From contig JACONQ010000015.1 in the NCBI GenBank assembly GCA_014281115.1, positions 2,046,001-2,110,000 of the forward strand: a DNA stretch of 64,000 bases, in the 5' to 3' direction. The position numbers and the translations under genes are program-made. The notes below the pieces were generated by a model that was not told where the DNA came from, did not search any database, and saw nothing but the letters and a program-made list of their open reading frames with translations. Positions 47,224-56,500 of the stretch are shown here, in pieces (the first letter of the stretch is position 1; each line of letters opens with the position of its first letter). The stretch comes from Laburnicola sp. R22_1. Taxonomy: Eukaryota; Ascomycota; Dothideomycetes; Pleosporales; Didymosphaeriaceae.

Positions 47224-50200
47224 ATGTCTCGTTTCTATGATGAAGAGGAGCAGCATCCGCTGGGGTCCCACAACGACCGCTACCTCGACCCGGAAGCAGC
47301 CACACGCCCGCTGAACGGCAGCCGCCGTCATGCGAGGGATGAACACGACGACGAACGACCCCGGCTGCAGCGGAATTACTATTCTGGCAATGAAGCTGTT
47401 GACTATCGCGTAACTGAGATTGCCCATGACTGGGACCATGATCGGAACCTGCTTGGTCGGTCATCCACTCGCAACGCAAGACAGCGGTCGAGCAAGCAAG
47501 TCCCATCACCACCACGTTTCGACCGTGTCTGGGACAGTCATCCAGCTCTTCCAGCCCCATCACCACCACCAGCTCACCCGGAGATCATTATTCCTGGGGA
47601 GGGCGACTCTACTCAGAGTAGGAGGAAGCAAATCGCGTCACACAGTTTGGCGAAGCAAGTTCCGTCGCCGCCTCCTGCGGTATCCTATCGCGGAGACCAT
47701 GATGCACCCAGAATTACTGTGCACCGGGGAAACTTTGAAGAACTGGTGCACGCTCATGACGACCCAGAATCCCATCCCGGAAGACCTCTTGGCAGCAGAA
47801 AGACGACTCCACATGCGAAACGTATTCCTTCACCTCCGGCCACGCTGCGCCGTCGGAAGGATCCAGAATATTACTCGTATACAGGACCGGATACTCTTGA
47901 AAATTATGTAGATACGCGAATTCGTTCTGTCCCTGGTCGTCTATCACCTCCTTCGCCTCCTGCTGTCCTTCCATCCATTGCAGAGTCGGGCCTGCGTCCT
48001 CGCCGAAAGAAAAGCACTTCTAGACCGAAACGAGTTCACTCACCATCTGAGACTCCCTTGGGAAAACAGGCCCCTTCGCCACCTGCATCGTCTTATCAGC
48101 ACGACAACCGTAATGTGTCGTATCGAATAAAGTCCACGGCGCGAGTACCCTCGCCACCCAGCTACAACCAACGTAGACATTCAGACATGGATGTCCCCTC
48201 AACACGACGAGAGCGTCTTCATGACGCTCTGTCAGCTGGCCAACAATCCAGTCGATATCAGACACCTGATAGTCTACAGCGAGACAAAAAGGCAACCCGT
48301 GGTGATCGCGTACAGAGCCTGCAGGTCCCGTTGTCGATCCCTGGAAGTTTTCCTTCTCCCCCAGACACTATTAAGCCCGAAGATTCCAGATCGGAGACCT
48401 CACCACCACGAAGAAGGTTGTCATCTGGGGATACGCGCTCCCTAGCTTCTGGGTCGTCGCTTCGGCCGTCCATCTCCCCTAGTGTTTCCGGTGTCCTGGG
48501 TGAAAACGTGTACAGATACAAACCGTTGGGTGCTTTTCAGTTCCGACTAGTCAGAATACTACCAAAGACCATGTCCCTCGTCAAGTGTGAGCTGGTGCAT
48601 TGCTCACTCGACGATCCGCCCAGCTACACTGCAATCTCCTACGCCTGGGGGGACGCCGATGACAAGAGAAGAATCCAGCTTGAGGGGGCGGAAATTCCTG
48701 TTTCAGCTAGCCTGCATGGTGCTCTAACCGCCCTGCGAGCCAAGAAAGAGAGCGTTTTGGTCTGGGTAGACGCCTTGAGCATCGACCAACAGAACAGAGA
48801 CGAACGGACGCAACAGGTTCAGCTAATGACTTATATCTACTCGCGTGCAGTGACTGTTGCCGTTTGGCTTGGCCCAGAAGCGGACGACAGTAATGTAGCC
48901 ATGAGGACCTTGAGTGAGGTGGCAGACCACGCCGGTTCAGGCGAGCGTATAGCCTCACTCATGTCGTCCAAAGCCGGGAAAGCACAGTTCGCTTCTGTGG
49001 TTGCTCTTTTCGAGCGGGATTACTGGAACCGTCTGTGGGTTGTCCAAGAGGTTTTTAATGCCAAGGAAATTACAGTCTATTGTGGGCACAAGAGCCTCCC
49101 TTGGACAGTGTATCGACGTGCATCTAGCGTTTTCTGGAGACACAAAGCCAAAATCGACTATTACTTTCCAGGCGGCTTATCTCATGGCGGACAGCGAGCG
49201 TCACCTAGCCAGTTTACCTACTCTCAAGTGTTGGGTTACCACGGCCCAAGTGGTATTCCCGACGTCAGTTCGTTTAGCGGGCTCGGAGAAGAATCTCTCT
49301 TAGAAGTTATGCGTGTGTGCAGGAGAAAACTGAGTGCAGATCCCAAAGACAAGCTCTATGGTATTCTAGGACTGCTAGACGAGGAGATCCGCAATGAGTT
49401 CCCGGTTGACTATAGCTTGTCAGTCAAAGAGGTCTATGTCAGAGTGTTCGACTATCTACTCTGCACCACCGAGCGACTCGAAGTTCTATGCGAAGCCGTG
49501 CACTTCCCACTGCACACAAGTTCGAACCTACCCAGTTGGGTCCCTGACTGGTCCCACAACCCCGATACCACCGCCTTGGGCCGCTCGTGCGAATTTTGGG
49601 CAGCAGGTTCTACAAGAGCGGAGGCAAGAGTTCTTGATGATCGTAGAAGGCTGGAGTTATCAGCAGTTTATCTCGATACTATCAGTGCACATGGGATTGC
49701 TGTGGGTACTTTGTGTACGCTAGCCGACTATATCATGGCATTCCTGCATTGGAGGGCGCTACTACTCGGCAGTGATGATGACGGCGAAAGCCAGGCGCGC
49801 CAGGAAGAGTTCTGCCGAACATTATCTCTGGACCAAACACCATCGAACTGGAAGGGGTCGTGGAAGAAAGCATGTTACCACGTCTTCGCCTCTTTGGCCC
49901 ACGATCGACTGGCGCGGCTGCCCCTCGACGATGAACTCTGGCAGTATATTGATGCCGATGTTGGAATCGATGCGAAAGATCGAAGGCGCTTTCTCCAGGA
50001 GAATTTCGGCTCGCGAATGATGGGTCGCTGCTTCTGTCTCACGGAAGACGGGTCGATAGGAATGGGGTCGGGCTTCATGGCTGCTGGCGATATGGTCGTG
50101 GTCCCGTTGGGTTGCCCTACACCGATACTGCTTCGACCCGAGGGACCGCGGGGTGAGTATAGATATGTTGGCGATGTATACATTCACGGGTACATGCGCG

Positions 50201-50262
50201 GCGAAGCCGTTGATCATTGGAAGATTGGGGAACGGGAACTGCACAAGTACGTGCTGCACTGA
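47224..50262 (+). CDS. HET-domain protein with disordered PSPP-repeat N-terminus
   Basis: Single exon, 1,012 residues, starting at the ATG at 47,224 (AACATGTC); the frame upstream has no ATG. Residues 1 to about 425 are charged and low-complexity, with a recurring (K/R)-x-PSPP motif near residues 90, 143, 197, 280 and 305, and looser versions elsewhere. The HET domain begins near 430 and has its hallmark YTAISYAWGD at about 467, VWVDALSIDQ near 515 and WNRLWVVQE near 600. DPKDKLYGILGL near 705 and the C-terminal GRCFCLTEDG...GDMVVVPLG region fit large HET proteins. Family knowledge: HET domains trigger heterokaryon incompatibility cell death or related allorecognition. What this member recognises cannot be told. 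Its position beside the transposon block fits an accessory gene. Confidence 0.93.
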   Translation: MSRFYDEEEQHPLGSHNDRYLDPEAATRPLNGSRRHARDEHDDERPRLQRNYYSGNEAVDYRVTEIAHDWDHDRNLLGRSSTRNARQRSSKQVPSPPRFDRVWDSHPALPAPSPPPAHPEIIIPGEGDSTQSRRKQIASHSLAKQVPSPPPAVSYRGDHDAPRITVHRGNFEELVHAHDDPESHPGRPLGSRKTTPHAKRIPSPPATLRRRKDPEYYSYTGPDTLENYVDTRIRSVPGRLSPPSPPAVLPSIAESGLRPRRKKSTSRPKRVHSPSETPLGKQAPSPPASSYQHDNRNVSYRIKSTARVPSPPSYNQRRHSDMDVPSTRRERLHDALSAGQQSSRYQTPDSLQRDKKATRGDRVQSLQVPLSIPGSFPSPPDTIKPEDSRSETSPPRRRLSSGDTRSLASGSSLRPSISPSVSGVLGENVYRYKPLGAFQFRLVRILPKTMSLVKCELVHCSLDDPPSYTAISYAWGDADDKRRIQLEGAEIPVSASLHGALTALRAKKESVLVWVDALSIDQQNRDERTQQVQLMTYIYSRAVTVAVWLGPEADDSNVAMRTLSEVADHAGSGERIASLMSSKAGKAQFASVVALFERDYWNRLWVVQEVFNAKEITVYCGHKSLPWTVYRRASSVFWRHKAKIDYYFPGGLSHGGQRASPSQFTYSQVLGYHGPSGIPDVSSFSGLGEESLLEVMRVCRRKLSADPKDKLYGILGLLDEEIRNEFPVDYSLSVKEVYVRVFDYLLCTTERLEVLCEAVHFPLHTSSNLPSWVPDWSHNPDTTALGRSCEFWAAGSTRAEARVLDDRRRLELSAVYLDTISAHGIAVGTLCTLADYIMAFLHWRALLLGSDDDGESQARQEEFCRTLSLDQTPSNWKGSWKKACYHVFASLAHDRLARLPLDDELWQYIDADVGIDAKDRRRFLQENFGSRMMGRCFCLTEDGSIGMGSGFMAAGDMVVVPLGCPTPILLRPEGPRGEYRYVGDVYIHGYMRGEAVDHWKIGERELHKYVLH

Positions 50263-50955
50263 CGGAGGTAGTAAGAAATCGCTGTGCACAAGGGTGTCGT
50301 CGGTCCGCCTGCCGGTCCGCCATTGCTGTTCTCTGAGCGGCAGCTTCTGCGAACCTTTTCAGTAGTTGTACCAGTCAGCTATACCCCATATCATAGGACC
50401 TCCGGTCAGGTGACCGCTGCCAATCTCTGTTCACCTAGTTCGATGAACCGAGACATTACCTAGTACCTTTCCGCATCAAGCTCATCCAAAGCAATATGAG
50501 TACGAGAAGCGTTTCACGAGAGGCGCTTTAACTAGGCTAAGCTTTACTCGCGAGCATTCATCCCAACAGTAGAGCTAATCCCACTAGAAGATGGTGTTTA
50601 TAATCAGTGTTGGAGACTGCGATAATGGGTTTGTCGTGGGTATGGATATATATATGGGATTTAAAATACCGACTACAAGGACACCGAGCAAATCAAAGGT
50701 GTGCTCTTTCATTGAGCAATATCGTTTTGCCAGTCAGATACACGAGCGCTCCCATCTCCGTAAACCAATATTTCATACATCCCGAAGGTCGACATCTGAA
50801 CAACGCAATTCTTTTATCAACTATCCCAACGCCATCAACATCGTAAACAAAACGCCAGTGTTCCAGTTGCACGCGCAGGGTTAAGATGGACAATGCACAT
50901 TTTCTTTCCCCTGAATAACGACTCCATCCAAGCAGTCGTACACCCCGTTTCCCGC
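50263..50955. other. Intergenic region between convergent HET and aldehyde dehydrogenase genes
   Basis: About 690 bp holding both 3' ends. Small open frames (for example 50,591-50,884) have no recognisable content. No RNA gene or repeat seen. Confidence 0.6.
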
Positions 50956-52678
50956 TCACAACTTCGCCACTGCCTTCTCACTATCCGGCAACAAAAGAAA
51001 CTTGACCGTCTTCACAGTCGTCCACCCATCCAACGCATCTTCGCCCATATCCCTCCCAAACCCGCTCTGCTTGACACCCCCAAACGGCGTATTCGCATGC
51101 AGCGCCCCCCAACAATTCACCGTAACCTGACCGCTCTCCAGCGCCGCCGACACGCGATGCGCGCGGCTCACATTCTCGGTGAATATCGCCGCGCTGAGTC
51201 CATACTCGGTGTCGTTCGCTTTGGCAACGACTTCGTCTTCGGTGTCGAACTTTGCGATGGCCTGTTTGTCTGCTGTTTAGACACCGTGCAGAAAAATTCG
51301 AAGGGGAAGGGAGAAAGAGGCTTACCGCCACAGGGCCGAATATCTCCTCTCGCATGATAGCATCCGTCTCTGCAACATCCGCAAACGCTGTATTGCCGAC
51401 GAATTTCCCGTCGCCCGTCCCACCATGCAGCAACCTCGCCGAAGAAGAAGATTTGCCCCGCTCGATATACCCCATAATCTTCTCGTGTTGCGCATTACTG
51501 ATAATAGGGCCCTTCGTCGTGTCCGCAAGTAGCGGATCCCCCGCCACAGCCTCGGCACTCCTCCTGCTGAACTCCTTCAAGAAAGAATCGTAGATGCTGC
51601 TATGGACGTAGATGCGCGAGCCTGCCGCGCAAATCTGCCCGTTGTTGTGCGTGATGCCCATGGCCGTCCAGAATAGGGCGTTCTCCATATCCGCGTCGGG
51701 GAAGACGATGCACGGTCCTTTACCGCCTAGTTCCAACGTGACCTTCTTCAGGTTGGAGGATGCGGAGGAAGCGAGGATCTGCCGGCCGGTGAGCGTACTC
51801 CCTGTGAAAGCGAGCTTCTTGATGGCCATGTGCGAGGCCATGTACTGGCCTGTGATGCGGCCTTCGCCGCAGAGGATGTTGACGACACCGGCCGGGAACC
51901 CAGCTTCTTTGACCAAGGCGGCAAGTTTTTGGCCGTAGAGGGGGCACAGCTCGGGCGTTTTGATGAGGAGCGTGTTACCGGTTGCGATGGCGGCGGTGAG
52001 TTTCCAGATGGTAATCATCCTGTGGAGACGACATCAGTCCATCTCTCCTCAAAATGGCTCGCAGTTTCCCAAAGAAAAGCTTCGCTTCCGGAAGACTATT
52101 ATACGCAATGGATGGATACTCACAGTGGGGCATTCCAAGGTACAATGGCCGCACACACACCCAGTGGCTCCCGTCGTGTGTATGCGAACCCTCCCGATAT
52201 ATCCATGGCCTTGCCATCGATTTTGCCAGCCCACCCCGCAAAATACCGCACCGTTTCTACTGCCTGCGGCACGTAGATGTTCCGCGACTCGGCGAAGATG
52301 ATGCCTGCATCCACTGCTTCCAGCGACGCCAATTCGTCGGCGTCCCTCTCCATCAGATCCGCAAGCTTCCACAACAAGCTGCCTCTTTGCGATGGAGGTG
52401 TAGCTTTCCACGTAGTGTCGAACGCGGTCTTGGCTGCATGGACTGCGGCATCGACGTCTGCGTGCTGCGCAGCCGCCACGTCGGCGAGATGTGCGAGTGT
52501 TGCTGGATTCTCGGTTTTGATGGTGACGTTCCTGTCCGCTGGGACGAATTCATTGTTAATGAATAGACCTGTGTTTACTGTTCGACGGTATTAGTTTCTA
52601 TTTTTTGAACTGGGAAAGGAGGAGGGACGGACTTTGGATCGGTATGCCGTTCACTCCTTTGACTGTTATTTGTGCCAT
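50956..52678 (-). CDS. NAD(P)-dependent aldehyde dehydrogenase
   Basis: Four exons (52,678-52,633; 52,568-52,124; 52,019-51,326; 51,261-50,956) give 496 residues, the usual length for class 1/2 aldehyde dehydrogenases. Introns of 64, 104 and 64 bp are GT-AG; the first has a CTAAT branch point. Landmarks: PWNAPL before intron 2, the FTGS nucleotide-binding turn, LELGGK with the general-base Glu at residue 260, and GQICAAGSR with the catalytic Cys at residue 294. The 34-residue spacing is that of the family. PFGGVKQSGFGRD near the end is also typical. It oxidises aldehydes to carboxylic acids in the cytosol; the substrate cannot be read from sequence. The start MAQITVKG is backed by a clean first intron in frame. 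Confidence 0.94.
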
Positions 52679-52982
52679 TTTTGCTGTCTTTTTGGAACTA
52701 CAGTAACAATGATGCTATTGATTTTACGATGCGCAAGCGTACATAATATACAGAAAAGAGGCTGGACTTCTGTTTTGGGGAGTCTGTGTATTTGCCGTTG
52801 TTGGATTCCGCGGCGGCTTTGTTCCGCGCCCCGCCCTCTCCACAAGCGCTCGGAAGCGGCACTAATGTTTCAAACCCATAACATCACAACACTGTGTTCC
52901 AGCGAGCTTACAAACAGAATGCAGGAATCTTGGTATCTATACTGCTTACTCGAGGTTTTCCATCAATGCACCAGCGCGACGA
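52679..52982. other. Aldehyde dehydrogenase promoter and 3' side of the FAD oxidoreductase
   Basis: About 300 bp between a minus-strand gene start (52,678) and a minus-strand gene end (52,983). Nothing further recognised. Confidence 0.6.
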
Positions 52983-54264
52983 TTACATGAACTTTCGCGG
53001 ATCCAAAGTCGTCAAATCCGCACTCTTCACCTCCCCCTCCCACACAAGCTCACTAAGACACTTGCCCGTCCCTGGCGCATTCTGAATGCCCCAACACGTA
53101 TGCCCCGCACCCATCAGCAGCCCCTTCACCCCCGTAAACCCGATCATCGGCCCACCACCACTACTAACATTCGGCAAGTAACATGCCTGTCTCGCTGTGA
53201 CCTCTCCATCACGCAGCTCCTCAGATATCGAAGTCACCTCGTCGACGATATCTTGGCATCGCGACTCGTCTACCTGCACGAGATCGGTAGAGGAGGGGAG
53301 GGGGACGAGGGTGTCGCCTTCGCCGCAGGCGTAGACTTCGGCATTGGGACGCGCGTAGATCTCGGGGGTTACTGTTTTGCTCTTACGGCTGTTCCCACGC
53401 GGAAGGTCGATGGATGTGAAGAGGCAGTAAGCAGAGACGGGGCGGCTGGGTCTTATGGTCACAGAGTGTGCACGGAGAGCTGAGATGGGTGTAACGGGCC
53501 AGATAGTTTTGGTCCAGGGTCCAGCGGTTAGGATAACGGTATCAGCCTGGAGCTCCTTTGCTTGGTCGCTGCCTTTGGGAGAGTAGGTTACAGATGTGAC
53601 GGCGCCGGCTTCTTGATGGATCTTGGTGGCACTGCCGTAGAGGATTTGGACACCCTTCTCTTCGGCTAAGCTTGCCATGCTGGTTGTGAACTGATACGGA
53701 TGGACTTGTGCTGTCGTAGATGGTGTTCCCATCTCGTCGTACGCTTTAATACCCTCTGCAGCCACCCAGTCCAGTTCTTTCGGCACACCCGCAGCACGGA
53801 GCAAGGCCAAGGCCTTCTCAGACCGCTTTTGCAGCGACACGGCATCGGGTCTCACTGCATCACTTGCAGATGGACCCTTGTTCTTGTGGAGTACGCCATA
53901 CATGTCAATTTGTCCACAGTGCACAGCGCGGTACCCCCAGCGGTCCACGCCTCCATGTTTTTCTGCTAGCTCTTGATGTAGTCTGTAACTCAAAGGCACG
54001 ATGCATGTTGGATATGCCCACAAAGCCAACAAACCACCTGCTTTACCTGAAGCACCCCCCGCGATCTTAGACGCTTCGAGTAGGGTTATACTGTCTCTTT
54101 GACTGTCGAAGCTGGGATGGCCCGCTAGGAAGTATGCTGTTGTTGAGCCGATTATACCACCACCTGGCCATCCATTAGCCTCCACGTGGAAGAGGATTTG
54201 ATGGGGAGGGAAGGGATGGGCTACCAATAATGACGATGCTGCGTTTCTGCTGTTCGGAGGCCAT
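52983..54264 (-). CDS. FAD-dependent oxidoreductase (DAO fold), Tda3-like
   Basis: Two exons (54,264-54,235 and 54,173-52,983) give 406 residues. The 61-bp intron splits the dinucleotide-binding motif, which reads IVIIGGGIIGSTTAYFLA once joined. A LLEASKIAGGASGKAGG run follows at the FAD site. The C-terminal block, with GAGHTCWGIQNAPGTGK and then LSELVW, matches the Tda3-like group rather than true amino-acid oxidases. Yeast Tda3 is linked to endosome-to-Golgi recycling, but its substrate is unknown; applying this here is inference. The first exon is short, and in-frame ATGs further upstream (to 54,444) have no better context, so the start is the least certain part. An unspliced reading through the intron would lose the GxGxxG motif. 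Confidence 0.85.
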
Positions 54265-54818
54265 GAAGTTGGAGAGACGTGATGAAGTTGTGAGCATCGG
54301 ATGTTGATGCTCTTTAGCTGTGGCGTAACGAAGCAACGGGATTTTGGAAGTTGGATGTGCTCGGCTACCATTTGCGACTACGTCATAGGCCATGCCCAAC
54401 TCTGCTTTATTAGGCATCTCTTTCGTCTCCAGATAGATAGGCAATGTCTAAACCATCATCATAAGCACGGAAAAACCTCTTCGCACGTGCGCACATAGGG
54501 ACTTCATATATGCTCTACTCGGTAACCGAACATGTAGTAGACGCGCTTACCTTCAAGCCATCCTGGACAGCCACTACCCCGAGGCCCATCATTGTATCTT
54601 TACGACTATATCATCACGTAAATGTAGCTGGACCATGTCGAATCGCTTGCTTGAATCCATCCAATAGGTAAGACAATACGAGTTGGTGATTATTTTCCTA
54701 CCTGACACCGAAAGAGAGGAACCACGAGAGACAGAGAGAGATCGAGAGAGGAAAGGAGGATATCTACAAGATGGCCTATGCGACTATGCAGTCAATAGGG
54801 AACACACATTTCGCAGCC
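54265..54818. other. Intergenic region: oxidoreductase promoter and WW-protein 3' side
   Basis: About 550 bp with no supported gene. A GAGAGA purine-rich stretch lies near 54,712-54,760. No further element named. Confidence 0.55.
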
Positions 54819-55871
54819 TCACTCGCCGAAGTCATCGCCACCCATGTCTCCGCCGTCGTCGCCATAATCACCGTCATCACCACCATCCTAGGCACAGATT
54901 AGTACAAGGTCTACAAAGACATATTGCGTCAACATACCGCCATTGCACTACCCAGCATTGTACCAGCGAGCAGTCCGCCACCGAGACCAAGCGCCGCTCC
55001 ACCGGCTGCGCCCATCCCACCACCTTTCTTCGGCTGTCGCCCGTACATTTGTTGCTGAGGATAATACCCCGGCTGGCCGTACCCTCCATATCCTCCCATA
55101 GGTTGGCCGTAGCCTCCTCCCATAGGCTGGCCATAAGCTCCTCCCATAGGCTGGCCGTAAGCTCCTCCCATAGGCTGGCCATACATTCCACCGTGCTGCT
55201 GTGGATAACCGCCGCCCTGGTGCCCCGAGGAGCTCGATTTCCCCATGAGCTTTCCGAGGAGGCCCTTGGCCTTGCTCCCCTTGTCTTGGGCGTGAGAGCG
55301 ATCGCCATATTGATTTGAGTCCTGCGGGTAGGCTTGGTTCGAGCCCTGCGGATAGGCACTACTTCCGCCAGGGTGCATGCTCGCCTGTGAGTAGTACGAG
55401 TTCGCAGCGCCACCGTGATCGCCCGACGTCTGCGCGCGCGATTGTTCTTCCTCTTGCAATCTCCTCGCTAGGCGCTCGTCCTCACTGATGTCTGGCCGTG
55501 GCGACGTACCGGCACCGTAGGGATTGTTACTGCTGAACGCGTTCTTCTCAGTCGAGCTGCGTGGCGCCGCGCCGGACGGATTGTATGGGGGTGGGCCGTC
55601 CGGGGGTGCTTCGCCTGGAGGATAGACGGGTTGCGTTGGTTTGTCCCACTGCGACGTCTTTGTGTAGATGTTCACGTAGAAGTATTCGTTGTACTGGTCT
55701 GCACACGGTTAGCGGCCGGAACGCGTAGAGCAAGAGGCAGACTGGCCATTCCAGACAGCTTTCCAGCCCTCAGGCACCTTGGGCGGAGGCGGTCCCTGTG
55801 AAGCCGAGATCAGCGACGGTGCATGAGCTTCCCCAACGGACACTTACCGCAGGAGGCGCAAAGTCTGCCAT
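54819..55871 (-). CDS. WW-domain protein with YGQPMGG repeats
   Basis: Four exons (55,871-55,848; 55,795-55,747; 55,698-54,938; 54,887-54,819) join to 300 residues. The WW domain covers about residues 13-45, with first Trp in EGWKAVW and second in SQWDKP. WW domains bind proline-rich ligands. A proline-rich linker, an acidic-basic stretch (about 85-100) with ERLARRLQEEE, then four YGQPMGG units (about 190-225), a glycine-rich hydrophobic run and a short acidic tail DGGDDGDYGDDGG complete it. Introns 1 and 3 are GT-AG; intron 2 needs a GC donor. The function is unknown; proteins of this build are common in filamentous ascomycetes. The glycine-rich hydrophobic end may contact membranes, which is inference. 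Confidence 0.85.
55090..55200 (-). repeat. In-frame 24-bp tandem repeat in the WW-protein gene
   Basis: Four near-identical 24-bp units encode YGQPMGG(A/G). The plus-strand sequence CTCCCATAGGCTGGCC recurs at a 24-bp spacing. Such arrays change copy number easily. Confidence 0.9.
55699..55746 (-). other. Probable GC-AG intron inside the WW domain
   Basis: The only frame that keeps a complete WW domain splices AATG|GCCAGT to TGCAG|ACCAG. It uses a GC donor, with GCTAAC as branch point 10 bases before the acceptor. GT donors nearby break the frame or delete core WW residues. Confidence 0.7.
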
Positions 55872-56500
55872 TTCCAGACGAGAGCCGACGACGATAGGCT
55901 CGAGTGAGGAGGTGGAGCTGCGGGTCTAGGAAATCAAAGGGCCCGGGGTGATGGAGTGAAGGCTAGCTTATATGCAAGCGGGAGCGTACCAGTCCCTATA
56001 GTATATGTGTACCCTTTGTACCACACAGTGAGGGGCATCCCGAGGTCCTCACCACTGTTTCGGGCTGCGTCATCGGGGCGCAGCGGCCTGTGGCGGGCGG
56101 CCGGGGGCGGGACCAAGCGGATTGGGGCTGGGGCCCGGCACTCTGTTCCGACCGACGCACGCATACCACTGCGGCACTGCCCAGGTGCCCAGGTGGAGTT
56201 TCCGTCACGTGCAAACATGCTGCCCGCGCACTCCCTATACACATGTAGACAAGATTATCATGCATTATTACTACCAACCATGTGCACAGAGAAAGTCATC
56301 CGCATCGCTCCACCAAACCAAACGAATGCCGTGCGACCAGTCTGCCAGATAGGACTAAGATCGTGTCCAATCTGCCCGCTGATTATGCCTATTCGAGATC
56401 CAACGCTAACGACATAGGATGAGAACAGTCCAACAGTTTGTACAAAGACGCAGGCCATGTTGAAAACAAAGTATTCGTACAACTTAAACATGTCCGAGGC
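55872..56500. other. Intergenic region: WW-protein promoter and EDE1-like 3' side
   Basis: About 630 bp, GC-rich near 56,060-56,130. Open frames on both strands are unconserved in appearance. No RNA gene seen. Confidence 0.55.

Noticed and set aside
54683..55318. Plus-strand 211-codon frame with SSHRLA repeats
   Set aside because: The repeats are the reverse complement of the YGQPMGG-coding array of the WW protein.
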